Source: Siniperca chuatsi (Eukaryota > Chordata > Actinopteri > Centrarchiformes > Sinipercidae). Taken from it: 64,000 nucleotides of DNA. The position numbers and the translations under genes were made by a program. The stretch lies in the NCBI RefSeq assembly GCF_020085105.1, contig NC_058045.1:11107833-11171832 (forward strand). The letters are read 5' to 3'. Shown piece after piece: positions 1 to 20,615 of the stretch; positions within the stretch are counted from its first letter, which is position 1, and each line of letters begins with the position of its first letter. Below the pieces are notes generated by a model. It worked only from the letters and a program-made list of their open reading frames with translations, did no database searches and had not been told where the DNA came from.

Positions 1-134
1 ACAACAAGGTGCGTGCTATTTGTATGTACTGTACATACATACAAGTAAGCAAGCTAATCTGACTCTAAATTGAACAGTTTAGTTTAAGTCTGACAATGAA
101 TGACCACATATACTGTACATGTTCATTGCTCTAG

Positions 135-8565
<8,431 letters not shown>

Positions 8566-9545
8566 ACTTCTCCTCTTCTTCTGGCCCATTACGTTTTTCC
8601 TTCAACCAAGGTCACTGCTGCTGTTTTTTGTTTTTTTTGGACTGCTCCTCTGACTCAGGACCAGCTCACCTGACTGGAGCACAGAGCTCTCAAGCACAAT
8701 GGGAAAATGACACTTAATGTAAAGCAACTGCCATGAGTTTCTTGTATACTGTTAGAGCTGAGAGACGTGGAGTGACAGGCCTTGTGTTTGTAAATATTTA
8801 GAAAATCCACTGTATTTTCAGTATAACTATAGTAAAATGTTTGTACAGTTATTATACGGTCTATTTTATGACTTTGTTTATGTTGAAGCTGTAAGTAAGT
8901 ATGTAAAAGTAAGTGTATGAGCACGCTGGAATTCTTAAGTGGTCCTGGTGACCTTGTAAGGACTGTTGTTGAGTGTGTGTATAATAAGTACTTGGTTTTA
9001 GACATTCATGTTTTTACAAGCACTTTGACAAGATGAGCTCTTACCATTCATTCTCATTTACGTAACACTGTGGCCCAGCAGCCTACGCTTAAGTGACTTT
9101 TGATTTGGTAGCTGCGGGACTTATGGTACTGTCTAATATTCCATTACATGCAGCTAACTAAAGCATAGGAATTCCTCCTCATCTGCACCCTCTACACCTA
9201 GCAGGACCATGCTCATATGCCTGAATACACTAAACTAGATCGTAACATCAAAAAATTATGAAATAACATTATTTCTGAATCAAGAAGGGAATACTCAATT
9301 AATGTATATGCACTATGTTTATTCATTTATCCTTTTTGTACAATGTACCAAAAGACCCCAAAAGGGAATAATGCTTCTATGATTTATTAACAGTTTTTTA
9401 AGCAATACCTTTTTTAATGTGAGGATTGAATAATGGATGTGTTATATGGGACCACCAAGGATAGATTTCCTTAAAAACAGTACAATCAAACTAATTGTAG
9501 ACAAATAAAAACTGAAAATAAATGTTTTCTGTTGGTTTAATCAAC
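8566..9545 (+). other. dennd4a: DENND4A 3' UTR
   Basis: AT-rich sequence after the stop codon with no supported reading frame. It ends plausibly after two closely spaced AATAAA hexamers near 9504 and 9517. A further AATAAA at 10635-10640 could give a longer form. No other gene is seen between 8566 and 10892. Confidence 0.6.
9504..9522 (+). terminator. Poly(A) signals, DENND4A
   Basis: Two AATAAA hexamers at 9504-9509 and 9517-9522 on the plus strand, about 0.95 kb after the stop codon. This is seen directly; their use is inferred. Confidence 0.5.
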
Positions 9546-10260
9546 ACAATTGTTTTATAAAGAAATTAATTTATTGACACAGTAATGGATCTATAAAAAT
9601 GTACAGATTATTTGATTCTAGTATTTTGTGTATTTCATTTTGGTCTTCACTGTATGGTGTAGATGTCAGTTTTAGACATTTGGACAACAGTGCACTGTTT
9701 AATGTGACATACAGAGCGTAAAAGGACATTTTAAATATCTTTGAACAGATGGCAGTGCACATTTATTTACACTGAGCATATTAAAAGATATGTAAATGTA
9801 AAAGGTGTTAAGTTTGAACAACAGCTCTGCCCTGCCCTAATTCAAAAATCACTTTCAAAAATGAGTGTGAAGGTTCACTGTGTATATATTGTCTTTCACT
9901 ATTTACTGACAGAAACCTGCCAAGATTCTGTTAGCAGTGTGATGCAGCTCCACATCTTATTACTGGACACAATCATTCATGATGATACAATGCTGGATTA
10001 GAAAAGGCTGTGTGCTTGGAATTAATGCCAGTCTCACACCATGTACATTTGCATTTTAACCACCTTGTAAGTTGTGACAAAAAAAACCCACAGATGACCA
10101 AAATATCATTGGAGGTCTACACGTTTACACACTCAATTTAAACAATGTTTATGAAGTATTATTTATCATTTGTAACACAGATACTAATTTGTATGATTTT
10201 TATAGAAAAAAAGAAATCAAATTTCTTCCCTGGCTGGATTTATAGTTTGCTTTCATTTAT

Positions 10261-10278
10261 GAATAAACATGTTTATTC
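10261..10278. terminator. Palindromic poly(A) signal between convergent genes
   Basis: An 18-bp perfect palindrome, GAATAAACATGTTTATTC, reads AATAAA on both strands. It lies between the DENND4A stop (8565, plus) and the SLC24A1 stop (10893, minus). On the minus strand it is about 0.6 kb past the SLC24A1 stop, a normal 3' UTR length. Use is inferred. Confidence 0.4.
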
Positions 10279-10892
10279 TATGGATGTCAAGTTAGATTTT
10301 TTTTCCAAACTGAGTGCTATTGCTATGCCTTATCTTTCTATAAAAACTGATGTGCATAAAAGAACAGTGAGTTCAAGCAAGCTCAGGTCTTCTATAATGA
10401 ATGTTATAAAACAGTTGTTGGCTCAAGTGTATACTTACATATTATACAAAATTCACATTTTGAAACCTCATACATTTTCCAAAATGTGCACATATTCTAG
10501 ATTTCTAATTCCATTCTGTAGATGCTGTTTTGTAACAGTGAAAAATTGTTAATATCTCTGTTAGTGTTGATTCTTTTCCTGCACAACCTACACTATATTA
10601 GACAGTAGTTCTGCATCTTCTGGTATAATCGAAAAATAAATGTTAAAGCTGCCATTGTTACTAAAAGTGAGTATGTAACAAGTTCTAGAAAATGTTGTAA
10701 TATGTGTATTGCAGCTGATATACCGGACACGTCACTGGCACCAATGCAGAGCAACTACAGTAGCTTTCTGCACAGTTTCTACAGATATCCAGACCCATAC
10801 TCATGAGATTCGTACATGTATGGGTTAACAGTTCTGCTTCAGGTCACAAGTGAAGAGAATGCCTGCTGTAGAGAAGGCTTCTGCTCACATGT

Positions 10893-12534
10893 TCAGATGG
10901 AAACAGGGCAGATAATGATGCGATCCTCCAGCATCACACTTAGCACCAGGAAGATAAAGTAGAGCAGGAACATGGTGAAACCTAGTGCCTTATTCATCTT
11001 CCACTTACAGGATGCAATGGAGATGATGACAAAGAGGAGCATGATAAAGAGCAGCACGATGGCACAGAAGAGCCCATTGCTGCTAACGGCCACTGGAGCC
11101 AAACCGTGGAATGATGAGTACAGGAGCCATGGGACTGGCAGACTTTTGAAACAAAGTGACAGAGCGAGAAACACAGAAAAATGGAAGACAAAGAAATCCA
11201 TCAACTGAGTGTTCATCGCCATTTCTTTTTAAATCGTGACACATCAGGCTATCAGAGCTCACCCCACAGTGATGTCGAAGATGTTGCTGCCCACAGAGCT
11301 GGACACAGCCATGTCCCCCAGGCCTTTACGTGCCACAATAACACTGGTAATGAGGTCAGGAATGGACGTCCCTGCAGCCAGGATAGTCAGGCCCATAATC
11401 TCCTCTGAGATGCCGATGGTCTCACCCACCTACAAGGGCAAAGCAGAGTTCAGAGTGGATAAAAGTTACAGAAAATTGACTAATGACTAATTCAGGACAC
11501 AATCTTAATCTCACTTTCAGAATGTATTCACTGGTTCAGGGAGGTTTAAATGAAATTAATACATCCTTTGATATCTGGATTCATGTGTATTCAGTTTCAA
11601 CACCAATCTTTGTGAAAGCTGCTTTGTGCCTGTGTGCACAATCAGGAAACAAGGGAACGCATTTCAAATTAATCTGTAAATGTTACTCCAGTAACTGACC
11701 TGATGGGCCCACCACACCATGAGGTAGGAGAACACAGCAATCCACAGAATAGAGCCAAGGAAGGTGGCCACAAAGAATTTTCTGGATTTCTGTTGGACAA
11801 AGTAAGTGATGTAAAAGCAAAACACAGTTGAGGCATTTAAGATACCACAGCTGATCTCAGAGATGCATCTTTACCTGGTTGCGCACATCTGGAACTGTGA
11901 GCCACAGAGGGAAGATTATGGGCAGCAGGAAGAGGTAGGTGGCTTGTTTACGTCGTGTGTCAGGCCACTCTAAAGACAGAGGCTCATCTTCTTTCTGTCC
12001 TTTTTCTTCCTCCCCCTCATCGTCATCCTCCTCATCATCATCATCATCTTCATCTTCACTGGACTCATCGCTGTCTTCATCGCTGTCATTTTCATCACTG
12101 TCGGCACCTCCTGACCCTCCTGACCCATCCTGTTCTGCTGGCACATCCTCCTGAAGTGTTGGAGAAAGACATCATGATGGACAACAGTAGAAGCAAAAGA
12201 GAAATAAAAAACAGACCAAAAAAGACCAAAGAAGCCTAAAGAGGCCATTTACTGCCTGAAGTTGTAGCTTTGTACATTGACTCTTACATAGACAGGTATC
12301 AAAGATTGACTTCTGGGCTTTTTGATAACCACCAGGACATGGTTGGAGAGTACCTTCTTGTCCTCTGGCTGCTCCTTCTTCTCTGTTTCTGTGGCCGGGG
12401 CAGCTTCTGGGTCTTTGGTCTGCTCAGTTTTCCCCCCATAATCTGCAAAAGGAATCCCAAAAATCTTGTGCATTTCCCTCATGCCTCTGACTCATTCAGC
12501 TATCTAAAAGAACTCCCCTGTCATGTCATAAGAC

Positions 12535-12573
<39 letters not shown>

Positions 12574-15500
12574 TCTTTATTTATATACCACTTATCAAAA
12601 CAAAGTTACAAAGTGTTTCACATAGCAAGCAGAAAACACATAAAAACATGAAATAAAAACAAATAAAACACAGCAGTAAATGAATAAAAATATTAAATGA
12701 ACCATAATAAAAAATAAAAACTAGAATCAGATGAAATCAGTGAAGGCGGTGCGATAAAAGTACGTTTTAAGCTTAGATTTAAAAGAAGCCACTTACTCAG
12801 CCTGACGTATTTCCTCGGGCAGGGAGTTCCAGAGTCTCGGGGCTCTTATTTCAAAAGCTCTGTCCCCCTTAGTCTTCAGCCGAGAGTCTGGAACACATAA
12901 AAGGCCCCTGCCAGAGGATCTCAAGGTGCGAGCAGGGTTGTATGGGGATAAAAGATCTGAGATATACTGAGGAGTCAGACTGATAAGTGACTTGTAAGTA
13001 ATTAAAAGCACCTTTAAATCAATTCTAAAACGTACCGGAAGCCAGTGTAAAGAGGCTAAAACCGAGGTGATGTGATTGAACCTGTATACTCTGGTTAAAA
13101 GCCTGGCAGCTGAGTTCTGTACTGTCTGTAGCCGGTCTACAGTTTTTCTATTTATGCATGTAAAAACACTGTTACAGGCGTGATGAGATAAAAGCATGTA
13201 AAATAGTTTCTGTGTCTTTAAAACTTAGCATAGGACAAATTATGGGAATGTTCCTTAGTTCATAAAAGCAAGTTTGTACAAGTTTTGTAACGTGTTGCTC
13301 AAAGCTTATTACTTAATTACAGTCAAACAAGATGCCAAGATTTCTATCAGAAGGCTTTATGTACTCAGACAGGTACCCAACACATGGCAGTATTTGACTG
13401 TTTGTGTTACTGGACAATCATTTCTGTTTTGGCTGAGTTCAATTGAAGAAAGTTATTTGACATCCAGTTTCTTACATCTACTAGGCACTCCTGTAAAGAA
13501 CTCAGCATACTAAGATCAGTTGGCTTAATGGGGACGTACAACTGTGTGTCGTCAGCATAACAGTGAAAGGAAACACCATGTCTATGAATTATATTACCTA
13601 GTGGATAAAGAGAGAATAAAATTGGTCCTACAATTGACCCAGCATCAAGAAGTTGCTTAGCCACAATTCTTTTAAATTATTTTGATAAAAGGTAATTTTG
13701 AAATTGGTCGGTAATTTTCATGAACCATATGGTCAAGCCCAGGCTTTTTTAGGAGTGGCTGAACACTAGCAGTTTTGAAGTAGTCAGGGACGTAGCCCAA
13801 GGATAGAGAGCTGTTAAAATTTGATAGCAACCACGGCCCAATCATTTCAGTTGCATTAATTAAAAGCTTTGTTGGCATTACATCCAATGGACAAAAGGAC
13901 ACTTTCATGTGAGCTACAATATTAAAAATTGTGGAAATGGAAACTGGGATGAAGTGGTTGAGGATAACTTGTTCTGGGGACTCAACATCATTGAAAGTTG
14001 TACAGGCCAAACTTTAGGACTGGTCATATGGAGAAATGCAGTGAATGCGTTGTTAGGACATGATATATGAGGTCATCCTCAGGGCGACTGGACTGAATGA
14101 ACTCACTGTCTTCTTAGGAGTATGTATTTGGATTTTATTACATGCTCCTGTAGGCATGTTGCCTAGTCTTTAGTACCGTTTGTATGTTGTTTTTATACAG
14201 TATATTTTACCTGTACGCAATTTGATGTATTCCTTGTGTTTTATATAAACTACCCTGTATACACTTATGTATATATTTTACTACTGGTCACCCACAGTAT
14301 GCTGCCAAGCAACATAAAATGCATGCAAAAGACAAAATTTACCATTGGCTGCAATACTGGTTGCAGAAGTTACCTTATACTATTATAATGAAAGAAATGT
14401 ATCATAGACATCTAATCTTTCTGCTTTTACAGAGCCAGTTTGCCTCATTCAGTTCACATGCTGAAATATTTTGGTTGTATTTAAATTTGAAATAGAGCTT
14501 TGCAGCCCAGATCATGAGCAGCTTTCAGACTCTGTTCATGAGCAGACTCTGAAAGCTTAAAGAAAGGTGCCTGATCAGTGGAAGACCATCACTTTACCTT
14601 CACTTTTGTCTTGAGTTTTGCTCTCTGCCTTTTGTTTAGCCACATTATACAGAGTCTCAGCCTTATCCTTAAATTTCCCTACGAACAAGCAAAAACAAAC
14701 TTAAAATTGTGTGATGAATAACTCAGTCATGTGATAATATTTACAATAATTTAGTTAACATAGAGCAAAATACTAGCCATATAAAATCAAAAACAACAAC
14801 AGCATCATAATCCTTACTGCAGCGCAGAACAATGTCATGAAAGGATCAAAGAACTTATCAAAGGAATTGCACAAGAGGAACTGCTCAGCACAAGACAAGA
14901 CAGGATCTTACTTTTGCTCTCCATTGAAAACCCATTATACTGTTCATGAATTCCAATGCTTCTTTGTCTATTAGAAACAGTGATTTGTTTCAAATGGACA
15001 AATAGACATCTTTAAAAAAAGAATGCAGGGATTTGCTGTTTCCTTTTGATCTAATGTCTCAGATTAAATACATCAAGCAAACATAATCAAAAAATTATAA
15101 TCAATAGCAGAGGTCGATATAGAAAACCGTGTAGTACACAGTACGACGGATAGCAACTGCAAACATCCATTTTGATATTACATGCAAAACATTTCAAACA
15201 ATTTTTTACAGCTTTTTTCCCTTTTAACGGTGCTCATATTCCCCAAATATCACAAATATATTTGATTAACAAACTCATCTTTGTGTATTTTAGTTTGGCA
15301 GCACATCATTATTTAAGGAAGTAAGTAAGATATTTATAATGTTGCTTTAATGCATCTCAATGTCACTAGTGATCTCCAAGAATATAGATGAATGGACGAT
15401 ACAGGGGCTGCTAGCTGTGATCCAGATTTTATAGGCTCATTCAAAAGCTGATTATTGTGCTGGAGTGGTGGAGTGTTCGCTGCCTAGAGGCCCGAGAGAC

Positions 15501-18476
15501 AAGCAAACCAGGAGCCATGGCAACAATTGTTTAACCAGCGAGCACCACATCATAGTTAACAGATTACAGATACTTTTTTTATTATCTAACTGATTTAACA
15601 GAAATGATAACACCTTTTGGTATGCCTCTCACATAATAGAAATTGTTTAATAATCATTAACAATTTAATAATTATTATGTGTAAAACTATCGTTCTGTTG
15701 ACTAATACCATAGCTATATGTGTCCTAAGAATATTTTTCATATTTCACTGTGGGCCTACAACTGGATCCCTCAATAGACTGAGGTAGGTATTTATCTGCT
15801 TAGTATCAATCTGGACTTAGTGTTGCCTTCATTTGGGACACTTTGCTAATCCATTTTACTATAAGAAGGGCGTAGTCCCCAGATCCTCAATATAAGAACA
15901 GTTTTAAAGGCAATTATCAATCAATAGGGTAATCATTGTGGCGATATGGTACTCACCCTCTCCTAGAGGGTCTAATGTGTGGATCATAAGTTGGAAGATG
16001 GTGTTTCTCATGGTGCTGTTGTGTAAAGAAGCTGAACTTCCTCCTCGCTGAAGGGATGGCTTCAACTGGGGGAAAAGATGGCTACGGTCACGACAGCTAC
16101 TTCAACAACAGACAGTGACACATCAATGTAAGACAATTATGCCATAGTGGAGATCAGGCTTGTACTTTTTCTAGAGAAGTGCATTTACATGTGGCAGCAC
16201 TTAAAGGGAGAAATGTTAACATGATGTAATGATGAACGGGACTGTGGAAAGGTCAATAAGATAACACTGTGAGCGTCAAGGGTATCAGGATGTTGTTTTT
16301 TGTGTCTTTCTTTTTGCAGTTGATTGGTTGGTTGATTGTTTGATTTTTACCTTTAAATGATTCTTGTCTTCTGGAGCAGGAGGGGCATTATCTTCATCAT
16401 TCCCATTTTTCTGTGTGCAACAATGTTTTTTCAGTGATAAGCATTCATTGGTAGAGATGGTTATTTCATTTAGTTAGAGCCTAAATATCAGTATATACTG
16501 TATACTATATTCTTATACATTGCTATTTCACACATTGCACACTCTGGGGGTCTTGTTAGTGTTATATCTCAGTAAAAAGATGGAGCTGTGCGTCTTGTAT
16601 AGGATTATAATTTTGTGAAATGATCCCTCACCCTATTAAAACTAAAAAAAAAAGAACACTATGGTGTGATTATGTGTGATATGAAATAGCATTTTCAACA
16701 ACATGACATAATTACATTTGCTCATTAGTTCCACCCAGTTCCAGCAGTGTATCCAGCTCAATAAATGCCCTGAGTGTGCACAAATACTGTAGCTTTACTT
16801 TGTGTAAATTAAGCCTCAATCACACTTACCAGGGTTAAACAAGTATATGTTTATGCTAGTTTGTACAAATCTGTAGCTCCTCAAAAGATTTGTTTGCTGT
16901 GGCTGATCAGCTGGTCCCCCAAGGCCTTTGCTAGTATAATTTCACTCTTTTGACACTATTTGCATAGAACCCCACAGGTGAGAGTAGAGATGTCATGAGG
17001 GAGGAGTAATGTGACTTTCTGTTTCAGTAATAAACCACACTGCTTGTGATGAGTATAACAGAATTAGAGACAAAATTATGCATGAGTGAAAGGGCTAGTT
17101 TCACTACTTTCATGTTAACATGATTAAAAACTAACAAAAATTGTACCAGTAAATAATGTGTTAAGTATCACAAAATCTGCAAATGTTCAACTCATCAAGA
17201 GGTATACATTTCTCTTCAATAGCTGTACACAGATATGTTGTTCTTAAAAGCTCCATAGCTTCGTTCTCAATTACATACCACCGTTGTAACAAATAACTAA
17301 TATACTAATATGCTTAGAAGCATTTAGACAACTTTTTAGACAAATGCCTACACACTTTTAGTTTGTAACTCTTCAGGGTTTCTTCCACACTTTTTTTAGA
17401 CCAGGGTCATGTTCAGTCACAGGAGTGCTTACCTTTTCAGGCTCCTCCACAGCAATAACTCTGACAATGTTCTTGTGTTTGTAGAGTTGGGTCTTGAAGG
17501 CCCGCTCTATTTGTACATTGAACTTCATGAAAATCACATAGAGAGTATAACTGGTCACCAGCATCATGCTCTCCCACCACATTATGACATTATCCAAGAA
17601 GAAGATGATGAGTAAGATGAGGTCAAGTATGTAGAAGGATACATCTCTGAAAAGGGGCCACCAGGTTAGATGAAGTACCTCCCGTGAAAACAAAGCACAC
17701 ATTCCAATCACGAACAAAATGTTGAAAACTGCTGAACCAACGATTGTGCCAATACCCACATTGCTGTGGGCGATGAAGACTCCTATCAAGGAGGTGAAAA
17801 GCTCAGGAGCAGAACCTCCGGCAGCCATGAAGGTGGCTCCTGCCACATCGTCAGAGATGGCTAACTTGTCTGTGATTACCCCCAGCGCAGGAACAAAGAA
17901 CTCATCACACACAATCGCAAGGGAAATGAACATGTACATCATCCCAAAAATGTGGAGGATCACCCAGCCTTGTCTGCGGTCTTCAATAGAAAAGATATCT
18001 TCAGGGTATTCATCCTTAATACGTGGAGCTTCACCAGGAGAAGCTGGAGTGATGGTGGTTACAGGGGGAGCTGGAGCTGGTGTGGGTGTCTCCTGTGGAG
18101 GCTCAGGGGCCACATAGATGCAATGCACAATAGTCCGGTTTGTGGTTGGCAATGATGGAGATTTAGTAGAGGTGGATGCTTTAAAATCTAAAGTTGTATC
18201 CAAATGATGTACCACATGCATCTCTGGGGTTGTTTGATCTGTGGGTTTTAATTCATGTGTTGCAGTGAGAGGTTCCTCCAGCCCCTGAGTCTCTACTGTA
18301 GCCTCCTCAACCCCTTCTGTTGAACCTTCTCCAAAATCCTCTCCAATCTGAGGCATTGGCAAAGGCTCGTACAGTCTGGCACTGATGGTCAACTGGTAGA
18401 GGGTACAGAGAAAAACCCCAGAGAGGAGAAACAGGACCCGGCTCAGCTGCAGTCGCTTCCTTCTTGTACAATACAT
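10893..18476 (-). CDS. slc24a1: SLC24A1 (NCKX1), Na+/Ca2+-K+ exchanger
   Basis: Plasma-membrane exchanger that extrudes Ca2+ with K+ against Na+; in mammals it is the rod outer segment form. Exons in coding order: 18476-17433, 16410-16351, 16065-15957, 14678-14598, 12442-12354, 12150-11875, 11789-11700, 11429-11263, 11142-10893. Phases agree, giving 721 residues. Residues 12-32 form an N-terminal hydrophobic segment, followed by a Thr/Pro/Glu-rich extracellular stretch with an NRT glycosylation site. The alpha-1 repeat has GGSAPEL (Glu about 225); the alpha-2 repeat has GTSIPDL (Asp about 608). The cytoplasmic loop ends in a long Asp/Glu run before PLSLEWP. The [10 protein letters not shown] and [12 protein letters not shown] segments match SLC24A1. 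At 721 residues it is shorter than human (about 1099), mainly in the extracellular and loop regions. ATG at 18476 precedes a basic then hydrophobic start; upstream untranslated exons were not located. Confidence 0.93.
12537..12573. repeat. (AAT)n microsatellite, probable LINE tail
   Basis: About twelve AAT units. They abut the 3' end of the minus-strand LINE, where (ATT)n tails are expected for L2-type elements. Confidence 0.8.
12574..14010 (-). mobile_element. L2-type LINE, degenerate 3' part
   Basis: Minus-strand pieces of a non-LTR retrotransposon lie in an SLC24A1 intron. 14010-13672 holds PLLKKPGLD and [10 protein letters not shown] (reverse transcriptase fingers). 13664-13407 holds [13 protein letters not shown] with the catalytic YADD. 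13197-12793 holds [26 protein letters not shown] and the terminal [10 protein letters not shown] block. 12792-12574 is an A-rich 3' UTR ending in the (ATT)n tail. The frame is broken between blocks and the 5' end is absent, so the element is dead. Confidence 0.8.
14521..14556. repeat. Short intronic hairpin
   Basis: Arms of 14 bases (GCTTTCAGACTCTG and CAGACTCTGAAAGC) differ from perfect pairing at one base and flank an 8-base loop. No function is assigned. Confidence 0.3.
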
Positions 18477-20615
18477 TTTCCTCCAAAGCAGTGATGCTAC
18501 TGGCTATGGAGAATTAAGCTGCATAAATGGGCTTTGGTAGAGGACAAGTCCAGCTCTCTCCCCGGCAGACCATGGGGTAACACAATCCAAAATTTCAGCA
18601 GCGTGATTCATGTCACATCCTCAACTCCTTGGAAAAACCAGACTATTGTAAATGACAAGAAGCATCAGAGATAAAATAGCATTTAGACAGCTGTCTGACA
18701 TAGCATTACTGATTAGCCCATTTAGAAGCTGTTATGACTACTTTCTTTGCACGTTGGTTTCTGAGCAACAGAATGAGCAAAATGAGTGACAGACACAAAC
18801 ACAATAGCAAAGGCAAAACATAAATGCACAAAAAAAAACTGGATAACAATTAAAATAAATTGAAAGTGTCATATGGTAAGGTGTTAATAAATCATAAATA
18901 GAAGAAACAAAACAATGCATTTTAATTACAGATGCAGACTTACCAGAACAAATGTCTTGCAAGGTCAGGGGTGCAAAAATCTCCAAAACCAGATTTCCAC
19001 AGCTGGGTATTGTGGCACAAGGAAAAGCCCAAACCCTTGCCAATGGCCAAAGGGTTATGTAGGACACAGGACAAGTCTTCACAATGGATCAGCATAATAC
19101 CTAATACCTGAAGTCTTCTAAGAGGATTATGTGCATTGTCTCACTCTCACTTTATCATGAGCCTACCTTAGTAATATTTAATTTAGTGCAAAATAAAAGT
19201 GGTGCTTTAGTCTAATGCGATAATGTCTATATAAACTATAGCATAAAAATCCTGTGAAACCTGAGTGCCTTGTTGATTTTGTGTACCTACTTTTTCAGCA
19301 CAGGAATATGAAATTTCCCATTTAAAGTGTGTATTACATAGGAACTATTTATTATAAGGTACACGGTTTTCACCCGGACGGAAGTAGTAGTGCACATTAC
19401 AACACAAATTTTACAGCCCATACATACATATATACATACATAAATATATGTATATACATATGACGTTGGACAAGTCTAAGAGGATTATGTGCAGTGTCTC
19501 ATTATCACACTCAAAACTGATCACAAAAGCATTGGTCATGGAGCCTGGCAGACTTTGGCAATATTCATTTAACTGCCATAAACACACAGTAACAGTGTAT
19601 GCTGTTTTACCTTCAAACGGGAAATTCTTCCTCACCAGTTTCTATGCAGAACTATGCACCAAATTATTAAAAATCCAGGGCTCTGGCCGCTAAATGCCAA
19701 AAGCTAATTGTGCACTCTGGGGTACGATTTTCCTCTTGGGACATCGAGCATCAGCAAGGGGTGGCTCTCGAGAATTATTTTTACATTTCGTGCAGTTTTT
19801 GCACAAAAATAACTTCTCATGTTGATCACTCCGTTTTCTTCTACCGCCACCTGCGCGCGGATCTAAACCTGTCAAAATTTGAACTTTAATACCTCCCAGA
19901 TTTAATATACATAAGCAAATCGAATTAATGATTAAATTATTGAATTTCCCTGCTGATCTATGAATAGATTTTTCAGCACAGAAATATGTGAAGATCACAT
20001 GGGAACTATTTATTCTAAAGTACAGTGCTGTTACCCGGACAGAAGTAGTGCTGCACATTACAACACAAACACTGGATGGGGAGCGAAACGTTCAATGGCA
20101 TGTAACGTTATATATTTAATTTTTGTCATATTAATTGTTCACATTGTAGTTTAACCTATGGATGGTTATCGTCTCACATTTGTTAAATAGTAACCAGAAT
20201 GTTTCTTCCGTTGGGTGTTTTGGCGTTACGTTGCAGAATGCTAGCGTAAGTTAGTCGAAGAACTAGCCAACATTAGCTAACAGTCCTTTGCTGTGACGTG
20301 TTCTTTCATTTTTAGCTTTTAACGTCGTTAATGATCGTTGTTTTAACTAAACTAACCTCACTATGATAACTTACTCTCAAAAGTAGTTGCGCTGAAATTA
20401 ACACTAGTAGCATAATAAGCTACATAATTGACGAATTATCTTGTTAACATGCCCTCCAGCGATAGGAAGATACGCTATTAAACGCTAAGTTAGCCAAATT
20501 CTCAGTTTTGTGCTGTTGTCCTCACAAATATCATCTTTTTCTTTTCCTTCAGTGGGAGCACATTGGAGGGTACTTTGTCCATTATATTATTGGGGATCTA
20601 TATAAGCAGTAAGCC
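18477..20615. promoter_or_regulatory. Divergent SLC24A1/INTS14 intergenic and 5' region
   Basis: The start codons are head to head, 2.1 kb apart. The INTS14 5' UTR part 20553-20615 follows the acceptor TTTTCCTTCAG. A good donor (CTAGC|GTAAGT) at 20246 suggests a noncoding first exon ending at 20245. CCGGAC.GAAGTAGT motifs at 19373-19388 and 20034-20049 resemble ETS-type sites. No coding sequence is seen here. Confidence 0.5.
19291..19408. repeat. Duplicated block, copy 1 (second copy 19969-20069)
   Basis: The block from TTTTCAGCACAG, through GGAACTATTTATT and ACCCGGAC.GAAGTAGT, to GCACATTACAACACAAA occurs here and again at 19969-20069 in direct orientation with modest divergence. A second pair, AAGTCT..AAGAGGATTATGTGCA at 19111-19150 and 19472-19512, has the same order, so a larger segment was duplicated and one copy was later expanded. 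Confidence 0.7.

Noticed and set aside
1-8. End of an upstream DENND4A exon (ACAACAAG|GTGCGT)
   Set aside because: Eight bases are too few to confirm coding sequence.
11939-12239. Plus-strand Ser-rich and His-rich open frames
   Set aside because: They are the antisense shadow of the acidic SLC24A1 exon, caused by repeated GAN codons.
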